Shown here: one piece after another, positions 1-6,987 of the stretch
Layout: each line of letters opens with the position of its first letter
Numbering within the stretch: position 1 is the first letter of the stretch
Assembly: GCA_959022875.1 (NCBI GenBank)
Contig: CAUFAM010000016.1
Coordinates: 1-11,506 of the forward strand
Length of the DNA stretch: 11,506 nucleotides
Source of the DNA: an uncultured Oscillospiraceae bacterium
GTDB lineage: Bacteria; Bacillota; Clostridia; Oscillospirales; Oscillospiraceae
Direction of reading: 5' to 3'
Program-made: the position numbers and the translations under genes
The notes under the pieces: model-generated
Databases searched by the model: none
Told to the model about the DNA's origin: nothing
The model's input: the letters and a program-made list of their open reading frames with translations, nothing else

Positions 1-1611
1 GGTGCAGCCGAAGCCCATGAGCATGGGGATAAAGGCCTTGCCGCTCAGGCCAAACCGGCGCAGCAGCCGGTCCATGATGAAGGCCGCCCGGGACATATAG
101 CCCGAGTCCTCCAAAAAGGACAAGAACAAAAACAGCAGGGCGATCTGGGGCAGGAAGGTGAGCACGCCGCCCACACCTGCAATGATGCCGTCACAGATGA
201 GGGAGACCAGCACATGAGAGACGCCCAGATTGGTCAGTGCGGCGCCCAGCCAGGATCCGAACAGGCCGATCCCCTCCCCCACCAGGTCAGACAGCCAGGA
301 GCCGAAGGGGCCAAAGGTGATGACAAACATCACCAGCATGGTGCACAGGAACAGGGGGATGGCAAAGATGCGGTGGGTAACCACCTTGTCAATTCTCTCC
401 GTCAGGGTGAGGGTGCCGGGCTGCTGTCCCTTCGTTACCGAGGCGGCAACCACCTTTTCGATGTACTGGTAGCGGCTGTCGGCAATGAGGGTCTCCCGGT
501 CGCCCAGGTCGCTGGAGTTTTCGTACTCGGCCACAATGGCATTGAGCTGCTGCTGAACGCTGGGGGGAAGGTGCAGGGCCTCTGTCACCACCTCGTCTCC
601 CTCCAGCAGCTTGATAGAGGCCCAGTGGGCGGGGAGATTGGCGGCATAGGCGTAGTCGTGGATAAGCTCGCCCATGCGGTGGTGGATGTCGTGGGTGTAG
701 TCGTCATAGAGGTCGTCGGGCTCTACGGTAAAGCCCAGGTGCATCTGCCGGTGGGCGGTGTGGAGCAGCTGCTCCAGCCCCTCTCCGGTCCGGGCGGTGA
801 TGGGCACCACGGGGATGCCCAGCTCCTTGGACAGACGGGCCACATCGATGCGGTCGCCCCGCTTTTCCACCTCGTCCATAAAGTTCAGAGCCAGGACGGT
901 GGGCCGCTCCAGCTCCAGCAGCTGGACGGTGAGATAGAGGTTTCGTTCCAGATTGGTGGCGTCCACAATGTCAATGACGCAGTCGGGCGCCTCTCCGATG
1001 ATAAAGTCCCGGGCCACGATCTCCTCCATGGAGTAGGGAGACAGGGAGTAGATGCCGGGCAGATCCACCACGGTGAGCTCCTTGTCCCCCAGGTGGGCGG
1101 TGCCTTCCTTCTTCTCCACGGTGACCCCCGGCCAGTTGCCCACGTACTGGTTGGAGCCGGTGAGGGCGTTGAAGAGGGTGGTCTTGCCGCAGTTGGGGTT
1201 GCCGGCCAGGGCAATGCGCATGGGGCGGTTGTCGTGGGCGGCGGGGTCGTACTTGGAGCCGTGGGCCTCCAGCTCGTGGACGTGGTCGCTCATCTGCCGG
1301 CGGGCCACCTCGGGGTCGGGAATGTGGCGGGTCATGGCATTGCGGGCGGAGTGGGGGGTGCGCCGGGGCTGGCCCATGGTGATCTGGGCGGCGTCTGCTT
1401 TGCGCAGGGACAGCTCATAGCCCCGAAGACTGACCTCCAGAGGGTCGCCCAGGGGGGCCACCTTGGTGACGGTGACCTGGGTGCCGGGGGTAAGCCCCAT
1501 GTCCACCAGACGGCGCTTCACTGCCCCCGACTGGTTGCCCACCGAGAGAATGGTACCGCTCTGGCCCGGCTTTAAATCGTTTAATGTACTGGATGAGGAG
1601 CGCTTTTCCAT
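1..1611 (-). CDS. feoB: Ferrous iron transporter, FeoA-FeoB fusion (partial, C-terminus off the left edge)
   Basis: GTP-dependent ferrous iron importer of the inner membrane; 537 residues are visible. Residues about 9-78 form a FeoA-like SH3 domain (LKPGQSG..., LVDMGLTPGTQV). After a His-containing linker comes the FeoB G domain: G1 GNPNCGKTT at 137-145, G2 around T164 in the GNWPGVTVEKK stretch, G3 DLPG at 183-186, G4 NFMD at 243-246 and a G5-like ITARTG at 272-277. A helical regulatory region follows, then the membrane part from about 414, including the Gate-type stretch GGVLTFLPQI and FLEDSGYMSRAAF (about 481-511). The sequence ends at MGFGCT, so the rest of the membrane domain is missing. 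The ATG at 1611 has GGAGA 9 nt upstream. It follows the mrp terminator and has its own promoter. FeoA is usually a separate small protein; fusions are known in anaerobes. Family assignment is near certain. Confidence 0.97.
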   Translation of the reverse strand, partial: MEKRSSSSTLNDLKPGQSGTILSVGNQSGAVKRRLVDMGLTPGTQVTVTKVAPLGDPLEVSLRGYELSLRKADAAQITMGQPRRTPHSARNAMTRHIPDPEVARRQMSDHVHELEAHGSKYDPAAHDNRPMRIALAGNPNCGKTTLFNALTGSNQYVGNWPGVTVEKKEGTAHLGDKELTVVDLPGIYSLSPYSMEEIVARDFIIGEAPDCVIDIVDATNLERNLYLTVQLLELERPTVLALNFMDEVEKRGDRIDVARLSKELGIPVVPITARTGEGLEQLLHTAHRQMHLGFTVEPDDLYDDYTHDIHHRMGELIHDYAYAANLPAHWASIKLLEGDEVVTEALHLPPSVQQQLNAIVAEYENSSDLGDRETLIADSRYQYIEKVVAASVTKGQQPGTLTLTERIDKVVTHRIFAIPLFLCTMLVMFVITFGPFGSWLSDLVGEGIGLFGSWLGAALTNLGVSHVLVSLICDGIIAGVGGVLTFLPQIALLFLFLSFLEDSGYMSRAAFIMDRLLRRFGLSGKAFIPMLMGFGCT

Positions 1612-1620
1612 AAATAATCG

Positions 1621-1625
1621 TCTCC
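1621..1625 (-). promoter_or_regulatory. Ribosome binding site of feoB
   Basis: GGAGA lies 9 nt before the ATG at 1611 and fixes that start. The protein begins MEKRSSSS just before the FeoA-like domain, and no other start with a comparable site is near. Confidence 0.75.
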
Positions 1626-1657
1626 GATGCACAGATTGCGCGTATGCGTACCCTGCT

Positions 1658-1686
1658 ATTTTAGCGGATCACCCTTGATTTTTCAA
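1658..1686 (-). promoter_or_regulatory. Sigma70/SigA-type promoter of feoB
   Basis: On the minus strand TTGAAA (1681-1686) is followed after exactly 17 nt by TAAAAT (1658-1663), one mismatch from consensus in each hexamer. Transcription would start near 1650, giving a leader of about 40 nt. The promoter sits downstream of the mrp terminator, in the only sizeable intergenic region of the window. This is a sequence match only; no start site has been measured. Confidence 0.8.
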
Positions 1687-1689
1687 GGG
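1672..1689. promoter_or_regulatory. Perfect inverted repeat over the feoB -35, probable operator
   Basis: CCCTTGA and TCAAGGG, with AAAA between them, form an 18-nt perfect dyad that contains the whole -35 hexamer and reaches into the promoter spacer. A dimeric regulator bound here would block RNA polymerase. It does not resemble the classical Fur box (GATAATnATTATC type) or the PerR box. It is not a terminator because no T-run follows it. The operator role is inferred from position and symmetry. Confidence 0.5.
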
Positions 1690-1742
1690 ATTTCCCACTG
1701 CAAACAGGAAGAAAACAGGGGAAATATTCCACATAAACGGGG

Positions 1743-1770
1743 CCTTTTGTGGAGAAATTGCACACAAAGG
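1743..1770. repeat. Imperfect inverted repeat in the mrp-feoB intergenic region
   Basis: Plus-strand CCTTTTGTG (1743-1751) faces CACAAAGG (1763-1770), complementary except for one extra T. It lies between the mrp terminator and the feoB promoter, upstream of the -35, where an accessory regulator site could be. A looser pair, ATTTCCC (1690-1696) and GGGAAAT (1719-1725), lies between it and the promoter. Both could be chance. Confidence 0.25.
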
Positions 1771-1783
1771 GGGCTGCGAAGAC

Positions 1784-1816
1784 AAAAAAACGCCCGGAGC
1801 CTCGAGGCTCCGGGCG
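1784..1816 (-). terminator. Rho-independent terminator after mrp
   Basis: Positions 1791-1816 are a perfect 26-nt palindrome: an 11-bp GC-rich stem (CGCCCGGAGCC and its complement) around TCGA. On the minus strand it is followed at once by seven T residues (1784-1790). It begins 6 nt after the mrp stop codon. The T-run is present only in the minus direction, so it ends the long upstream transcription unit and separates it from feoB. Confidence 0.95.
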
Positions 1817-1822
1817 AGAGAA

Positions 1823-2635
1823 TCAACCGTCCAATCGGGCGGCCAGCTCCTCCATGTAGTTGGCGGGGGCGTTTTCAATCTGGCCTGCGTCAAAGGCAGT
1901 GGCCAGAGTGGGGTCCATGGGCAGCTTGGCCAGCACGGGCACCTCCAGCTCGGCCGCCACCTGATCCAGGTGGCTCTCGCCGAAGATGGCGTGGCGCTTG
2001 CCGCAGTCGGGGCACTGGAAGTAGCTGTAATTCTCCACCAGGCCCAGGACGGGAATGTCCATCATCTTGGCCATGTTCACCGCCTTGGTGACGATCATGG
2101 ACACCAGATCCTGAGGAGAGGTGACCACGATGACGCCGTCCACGGGCAGGGACTGGAACACGGTGAGGGGCACGTCGCCCGTTCCCGGAGGCATATCCAC
2201 AAACATATAGTCCACATCGCCCCACACCACGTCCTGCCAGAACTGGGTGACCACCCCGGCGATGACGGGACCGCGCCAGATGACGGGGTCGGTCTCGTTG
2301 GCGGTGAGCAGGTTCAGGGACATGAGCTTGATGCCTCCGGCGGTGACGGCGGGGTCAATGCCGGCGTCGGTGCCGGTGGCCTTCTGGTGGATGCCAAAGG
2401 CGGTGGGGATGGAGGGGCCGGTAATGTCGGCGTCCAGAATGGCCACCTTGCGGCCCTTCTTGGCCATGGCCACCGCCAGAGAGGCGGTGACGGTGCTCTT
2501 GCCTACGCCGCCCTTGCCGCTGACCACGGCAATGACCCGCTTGATGCTGGACATGGCGTTGGCGGGGACACGCATGTCCCGGGAGGAACAGTCAGCGCTG
2601 CAGCTGGAGCAATCGTGGGTACAATTTTCAGACAT
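1823..2635 (-). CDS. mrp: Mrp/NBP35 family iron-sulfur cluster carrier ATPase
   Basis: 270-residue cytosolic P-loop ATPase that in this family binds and hands on a 4Fe-4S cluster to target apoproteins. The deviant Walker A GKGGVGKST is at 40-48, the conserved DMPPGTGD at 148-155 and the cluster-binding CPDC at 209-212, near the usual position. The N-terminus carries an extra cysteine set, C5, C9, C12 and C16 (CxxxCxxCxxxC), before the P-loop domain. The DUF59 domain found in many Mrp proteins is absent. The ATG at 2635 has AAGGAG 10 nt upstream; an open frame reaches 2854 but that part runs through the end of the PBP2 gene and looks non-coding. It lies 49 nt after mrdA with no terminator between, and a strong terminator follows it. 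MinD belongs to a related ATPase family, but the CPDC and PPGTGD motifs favour Mrp. Confidence 0.95.
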   Translation of the reverse strand: MSENCTHDCSSCSADCSSRDMRVPANAMSSIKRVIAVVSGKGGVGKSTVTASLAVAMAKKGRKVAILDADITGPSIPTAFGIHQKATGTDAGIDPAVTAGGIKLMSLNLLTANETDPVIWRGPVIAGVVTQFWQDVVWGDVDYMFVDMPPGTGDVPLTVFQSLPVDGVIVVTSPQDLVSMIVTKAVNMAKMMDIPVLGLVENYSYFQCPDCGKRHAIFGESHLDQVAAELEVPVLAKLPMDPTLATAFDAGQIENAPANYMEELAARLDG

Positions 2636-2684
2636 AATAGGACATCTCCTTATTTTGATGACGGAACTATGAGAAAAACGGATC

Positions 2685-4976
2685 TCAGCGCACCAGGGTA
2701 TTTTCGGTGGGCGCCTCGTCCCGGGTCTCCTGGGAGGAAAAATAGTAGGAAAGAATATCGGCGGCCATCGCACCCAGCTCAGAGCCGCTGCCGCCCCGCT
2801 GGACCACCAGGGCCATGGCCACTTCCGGGTCATTATAGGGGGCAAAGCACACAAAGACCGCGTTGGCCTCCACCTGGCCGTCTACCTGGGCCGAGCCGGT
2901 TTTGGCGCCTACCCGGAAGGGCAGGTCCACAAAGTGCTGGCTGACGGAGCCCTTGGTGGTCAGGGCCAGCATACCGGCCTTCACCGCTTCCAGGTTTTCG
3001 TCCTGAATCTCGATGGTGCTGAGAAGCTCCGGCTGCTTGGCGTAGAGCACCTGGGAGAAATCGCTGGATTTGACCTCTTTGAGCAGGTGGGTGGCGTTCC
3101 GGGAGCCGCCGTTGACCAGGGTGGCAATGTAGTTGGCCAGCTGGATGGGGGTAAACTGGCTGCTTTCCTGGCCGATGGCCACGGAGAGGACACTGCCCTC
3201 GTACCAGGTGCCGCCCATGGACTCGGTATATTCCGGGCTGGCCATGACGCCGGGGCTCTCCGTCAGCTCCAGGCCGGTCTTCTGCCCCAGACCGAAGCGG
3301 GTGGCGTAGTCTACCAGAGTGTCGATGCCAAGCTCCCGGCCTACCTCATAGAAGAAGTAGTTGCAGGAGACCTCAATGGCCTCGCTGACGTTGATGGAGC
3401 CGTGGTTGCCCCCGTTGGTGTTGTAGATCCAGCACCGGGGCTGGGGGCTGGAGTAGTATTTATAGATGCCCTCGTCCTTAATCTCCGTGGTAGGGGTGAT
3501 GAGTCCCTCCTCCAGTCCGGCGATGGCCGTGACCATTTTGAAGGTGGAGCCGGGGGCAAAAGTGCCCTGGAGGGCCCGGTTATAAAGGGGTTCCAGCGGG
3601 TCGGCGGCGTACTCGTTGAAGTTGGAATTATATTTGGCCGGGTCAAAGGTGGGATAGGAGGCGCAGGCCAGCACCTCGGAGGTGTCCACGTCCAGAATGA
3701 CGCAGGCTCCGCCGCCCACCGCCTCATCCACATCGATTTGGGGAATGGCGGTGGCCAGGGTATTTTCCACATAGGCCTGGAGGTTGATGTCCAGGGTCAG
3801 CGCCACGTTATCTCCCGGCTCCGGCTCTTCCAGCCAGGTTTCCGAGACAATTTTACCCGAGGTGTTGCGTTCCACCGTCCGAACGCCCGAGGTTCCCCGC
3901 AGGTAGGACTCAAAGGCCTGTTCCACCCCGCCCCGGCCCACATTGTCGTTGAGGGAGTAGTCGGGCACTCCGTCTCCGTCCAGATCCAGAGAGGTGTAGT
4001 ACTCCACCTCCCCGGAATAGATGGGGGTCACCTGGCCCAGCAGGTGGGCGGCATAGGTGGTGTGGTACTGGCGCACGGTGGTGGGCTCAATGACCACGCC
4101 GGTGAGGGAGTGCTCCTTTACCTGGGTAATAAAGTCAATGTCCACGTCCTGGGCATAGACATACTCGTTGGCCACATAGGCCCCGCTGGAGCGCAGGTTC
4201 AGTTCATAGAGGATGCCGGCCAGGTCTCTGGCGTCCTGAGCGGACATGTCGCCGATGTTCAAAACCGGGACCGTTTGACCTGAGTCCTCCTCCACGGCCC
4301 CCTCCCCCTGAATATCCCAGGCCTCACACATCTTTCCCAGCAGTTCAAGGGCTGTGGGCAGGGCGTCGGAGTCCTCCTCCTGGGAGGTGTCAGCGGGCTG
4401 AGACAGGTCCTTACCGGTAAAGAAGGCCTTAATCTTGTCCCAGAGGCCCGGCTCCGGCGCGGCGGCGGGCTCTTCTCCCTCCGCGGGCTCTTCCGGGGTC
4501 TTGGTGGGATCCTCAATCCAGCCGTAATAGACGGCCAGCCGCCCCAGTCGGGTGAGGGACACCACCGTGTTCCCCTCCTCATCGGTGGAGGTGGTGTAAT
4601 AGGGATCATCGGTGGTAAAGGTAAAGGGATCAGACCGGGAGATGGGCAGGTTGTCCGTCCACTCCACCCCCTCCTCCCTGGAAATGTCCATGAGGGAGAG
4701 GAGAATCCGGTTTCGGTCGTCCTTCATGAGAGAGGTGTCAAGAGAGACCTGGTAGACCACCTTGTTGGATACCAGTACCTGGCCGTTCCGGTCCAGGATC
4801 TGGCCCCGGGCGGCCTCTACCGACTCCTGTTCGGCAATCTTGTTCTGGGCCTGCCGGGCGTATTCCTGGCCGTTGTTGATCTGAAGATCATAGAGAGTGG
4901 TGCCCATGCCGGTAAGCATGAGGGCCAGCAGCAGCACCATGACCAGGGCGCGGCGGTGAAACTGTTTGGGGTTCAT
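2685..4976 (-). CDS. mrdA: Penicillin-binding protein 2 (class B transpeptidase, elongasome)
   Basis: 763-residue membrane-anchored D,D-transpeptidase that cross-links peptidoglycan during lateral wall growth, the expected partner of MreC/MreD. One N-terminal membrane anchor (about 10-28) is followed by the PBP dimerisation region (RGQILDRNGQVL at 57-68) and the transpeptidase domain with all three catalytic motifs: STFK at 477-480 (nucleophile S477), SCN at 537-539 and KTG at 692-694. An acidic Pro/Glu-rich segment interrupts the non-catalytic part (about 156-206). A DxDGDGxxD loop (331-339) precedes the SLNDNVGRGGVEQAFE stretch. AAAGGAGG lies 6 nt before the ATG. The gene follows mreD by 42 nt. 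FtsI-type PBPs are the alternative, but the MreCD context favours PBP2. Confidence 0.96.
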   Translation of the reverse strand: MNPKQFHRRALVMVLLLALMLTGMGTTLYDLQINNGQEYARQAQNKIAEQESVEAARGQILDRNGQVLVSNKVVYQVSLDTSLMKDDRNRILLSLMDISREEGVEWTDNLPISRSDPFTFTTDDPYYTTSTDEEGNTVVSLTRLGRLAVYYGWIEDPTKTPEEPAEGEEPAAAPEPGLWDKIKAFFTGKDLSQPADTSQEEDSDALPTALELLGKMCEAWDIQGEGAVEEDSGQTVPVLNIGDMSAQDARDLAGILYELNLRSSGAYVANEYVYAQDVDIDFITQVKEHSLTGVVIEPTTVRQYHTTYAAHLLGQVTPIYSGEVEYYTSLDLDGDGVPDYSLNDNVGRGGVEQAFESYLRGTSGVRTVERNTSGKIVSETWLEEPEPGDNVALTLDINLQAYVENTLATAIPQIDVDEAVGGGACVILDVDTSEVLACASYPTFDPAKYNSNFNEYAADPLEPLYNRALQGTFAPGSTFKMVTAIAGLEEGLITPTTEIKDEGIYKYYSSPQPRCWIYNTNGGNHGSINVSEAIEVSCNYFFYEVGRELGIDTLVDYATRFGLGQKTGLELTESPGVMASPEYTESMGGTWYEGSVLSVAIGQESSQFTPIQLANYIATLVNGGSRNATHLLKEVKSSDFSQVLYAKQPELLSTIEIQDENLEAVKAGMLALTTKGSVSQHFVDLPFRVGAKTGSAQVDGQVEANAVFVCFAPYNDPEVAMALVVQRGGSGSELGAMAADILSYYFSSQETRDEAPTENTLVR

Positions 4977-4982
4977 GAAAAG

Positions 4983-4990
4983 CCTCCTTT
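4983..4990 (-). promoter_or_regulatory. Strong ribosome binding site of mrdA
   Basis: AAAGGAGG, close to a full anti-SD match, lies 6 nt before the ATG at 4976. It is the best ribosome binding site seen in this window. Confidence 0.8.
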
Positions 4991-5018
4991 CCAGAGGGGC
5001 AATGGGAAACGGGAACCA

Positions 5019-5531
5019 TTAGGCCAGCTTGTTTCCGCCGACCTTGTTGAAAATGGCCCGGAACAGCAGCCAGATCAGGGGCGTCCAGACCAGGGAATAG
5101 AAAAATTCCGGTACGGCCACCTGAAGCATGTCAGGCAGCTGGGCGGAGTGGACCAGCAGCCCCCGCCCTAAACGCAGGGCATCCAGGGCACACAGTACTC
5201 CCGCCGAACAGATGAGGCAGCCGGGGAAGGACTGGCTGAGGGCATATTGGGAGAGCGCCCCCATGAGCATCCCCGCCAGTGCCATTCCAAAGACCAAACC
5301 GCCGAAGTCGCCGGGGTAGGTGAGCTCCCACAACAGGCCAACTCCAATTCCAAAGCCGGTACCGGCATAGGCCCCCTCCAGAACGGCCACCGCCGCCACC
5401 GCCAGAGGCAGCAGCATGGGGGAAATTCCGCCCAGGGGGTATCGGGGGAGAATGTAGGCGTCCAGCAGCCAGACGGGCAGCAGGCCCAGGCTGTAAATGA
5501 ACCACTTGTGGAAGAGGTCGCGTCGTGTCAT
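5019..5531 (-). CDS. mreD: Rod shape-determining protein MreD
   Basis: 170-residue polytopic membrane protein of the elongasome. About five or six hydrophobic segments can be seen, beginning with FIYSLGLLPVWLLDAYIL and ending with a segment around SLVWTPLIWLLFRAIF. The size (about 160-180 residues is usual), hydrophobicity and position between mreC and mrdA identify it; the family has few sequence motifs. The ATG at 5531 is 12 nt after the mreC stop. AAGGGGG, overlapping that stop, lies 7 nt before the start, so the two genes are probably translationally coupled. Confidence 0.88.
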   Translation of the reverse strand: MTRRDLFHKWFIYSLGLLPVWLLDAYILPRYPLGGISPMLLPLAVAAVAVLEGAYAGTGFGIGVGLLWELTYPGDFGGLVFGMALAGMLMGALSQYALSQSFPGCLICSAGVLCALDALRLGRGLLVHSAQLPDMLQVAVPEFFYSLVWTPLIWLLFRAIFNKVGGNKLA

Positions 5532-5543
5532 GTGAGCGCCCCC

Positions 5544-6386
5544 TTATTCCACGATGGTGAAGTCCTTGATGACAAAGACCTCGATGAGGGAATCCAGCTT
5601 GGCCAGAGGGGCAACCACCGCGTAGCGGGACTGGCCGGAGGGGTCGGTAAACACGCCCTCCACCTGGCCGACCACCAGGCCGGAGGGGAAAATGTCCCCC
5701 TTGCCCGAGGTGACCACCTCGTCCCCGGAGACCAGCTGGGCTCCCTCGGGGAGGTAGTTGAGCTTCAGCTTGCCCTGGGCCATGAGGGCAAAATCGCCCT
5801 CCAGCACCCCGGCGCTATATGTGCGGGTGACAATGCCGCCCATCTCCGTGTCTGTGTTGATGACGGTGGACACCGAGGACCAGTTATAGCCCACCTCTGC
5901 CACCACGCCCACCAATACGCCGGTTTCTGTGATGACGCAGTCCCCTACCTCGATGCCGGCAGAGGAGCCCTTGCTCAGGGAGAGGAAAGACTCCCAGTTG
6001 GAGGTGGAACGGGCGGTGACCCGGGCGGACTCAAAGACAAAGTCCCGGCGCTTTTCCTGCAAATCCAGCAGAGAACGAAGCTGCTCATTTTCCCGGCTGG
6101 CCTCCTGGCCCTGGCGCACCGCGTCCTCCAGCTCGGCCACCTGTTTGCGCAGACTGTCCAGCTCATCCTGGAGTTCGCCATAGTGGAACACATAGGTATA
6201 GACCCCTTCTGCCCATCCGGCCACGGTGGAAATGGCCCCGCGGACAGGGGCGGTCACCGTGTTGGCCAGGTTGGAGAGAGGGTCGGTATTTCCTCCAAAA
6301 AAGGCGGAGCCTACCCCAATGAGAATGGACAGCAGCAGGGCAATAATCAGCAGGAGGATTCCGTTTTTGCGCAGAAAATCTTTCAC
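5544..6386 (-). CDS. mreC: Rod shape-determining protein MreC
   Basis: 280-residue bitopic protein that organises the elongation complex and activates PBP2 in the periplasm or pseudoperiplasm. A short cytoplasmic start (KDFLRKN) is followed by one membrane segment (about 9-30), a coiled coil (about 70-115, rich in Leu, Glu and Gln) and the double beta-barrel domain (about 120-275, with GDCVITETGVLVGVV and the GDEVVTSGKGDIFPSGLVVG signature at 221-240). The start is GTG at 6386. AAAGGAG, 9 nt upstream, lies inside the 3' end of maf, whose TAA is only 3 nt away, so coupling to maf is likely. Full family length with no defect. Confidence 0.96.
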   Translation of the reverse strand: MKDFLRKNGILLLIIALLLSILIGVGSAFFGGNTDPLSNLANTVTAPVRGAISTVAGWAEGVYTYVFHYGELQDELDSLRKQVAELEDAVRQGQEASRENEQLRSLLDLQEKRRDFVFESARVTARSTSNWESFLSLSKGSSAGIEVGDCVITETGVLVGVVAEVGYNWSSVSTVINTDTEMGGIVTRTYSAGVLEGDFALMAQGKLKLNYLPEGAQLVSGDEVVTSGKGDIFPSGLVVGQVEGVFTDPSGQSRYAVVAPLAKLDSLIEVFVIKDFTIVE

Positions 6387-6389
6387 AGC

Positions 6390-6983
6390 TTAAAGCTCCT
6401 TTTTTTCGGCCAAAGCCAGAACATCGACACCAAAATCGGCTAAAATCCGGCCCAGGCGGCACACAGGCAGTCCTACAACATTGTAATAGTCCCCGGAGAT
6501 CCCCTCCACCAGGGTGCAGCCGTAGCCCTGGATGCCGTAGGAGCCGGCCTTGTCCATGGGCTCGCCGGTGGAGACATAGTGGTCGATGTCGTCCCGGGTG
6601 AGAGGGCGGAAGCGGACGGCGGTGGCCTCATGCTGGGTGACCGACCGGCCCTGCCAGCAGACGGTGAGGCCGGAGTAGACGGTGTGCTCCCGGCCGGAGA
6701 GGGCTTGGAGCATCCGGACGGCGTCGTCCCGGTCGTGGGGCTTGCCCAGCACCGTGCCGTCCACCGCTACCACCGTATCCGCGGCGATAATCAGGGCATC
6801 CGGGTTTCCGACGGTAATTTCCGCCGCCTTCTGCCGGGAGAGCTCCTCCACCAGATGCTCGGGGGTGAGATTGGGGTCGGCGCGCTCCTCCCCTTTGGCG
6901 GGGATGACGTCAAAGTGGGAAATTCCCATCCGCTCCAGCAGCTCCCGCCGCCGGGGGGATTGGGAGGCTAAGATGATACGCAT
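6390..6983 (-). CDS. maf: Maf family nucleotide pyrophosphatase (dTTP/UTP pyrophosphatase type)
   Basis: 197-residue cytosolic housecleaning enzyme that hydrolyses non-canonical and some canonical NTPs to NMP and pyrophosphate, and is linked to septum/cell-shape control in Bacillus. Visible motifs are the N-terminal SQSPRR at 7-12, AADTVV at 67-72 with the catalytic Asp at 69, GKP at 80-82, the STGEPMDKAGSYGIQG stretch at 138-153 and the C-terminal GDYYNVVGLP. The ATG at 6983 has GGAGGG 8 nt upstream. The start lies 4 nt after the stop of the DUF2262-like gene, and its own stop is 3 nt before mreC. An open frame continues to 7271 but overlaps the upstream gene and lacks Maf similarity. Confidence 0.95.
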   Translation of the reverse strand: MRIILASQSPRRRELLERMGISHFDVIPAKGEERADPNLTPEHLVEELSRQKAAEITVGNPDALIIAADTVVAVDGTVLGKPHDRDDAVRMLQALSGREHTVYSGLTVCWQGRSVTQHEATAVRFRPLTRDDIDHYVSTGEPMDKAGSYGIQGYGCTLVEGISGDYYNVVGLPVCRLGRILADFGVDVLALAEKKEL

Positions 6984-6987
6984 GGCT

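Noticed and set aside
214..1575. Long plus-strand open frame of 453 codons opposite feoB
   Set aside because: It is exactly antisense to a clear FeoA-FeoB reading frame, has low-complexity Gly/Val/His composition and no recognisable domain. Long antisense open frames are expected in GC-rich coding DNA.
1672..1689. feoB dyad as a Fur or PerR box or as a terminator
   Set aside because: Arms CCCTTGA/TCAAGGG do not match those consensus sites, and no T-run follows the hairpin on either strand in a terminator arrangement.
2636..2854. N-terminal extension of the mrp frame
   Set aside because: It runs through the 3' end of mrdA with Pro/Trp/Arg-rich nonsense; ATG at 2635 has a good ribosome binding site and a family-like N-terminus.
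2934..4283. Long plus-strand open frame of 449 codons opposite mrdA
   Set aside because: Antisense shadow of the PBP2 gene, Gly/Val/His-rich, with no domain or convincing ribosome binding site.
5247..6443. Plus-strand open frame of 398 codons opposite mreC and mreD
   Set aside because: It runs across two genes with clear products on the other strand and has Gln/His/Gly-rich composition typical of a shadow.
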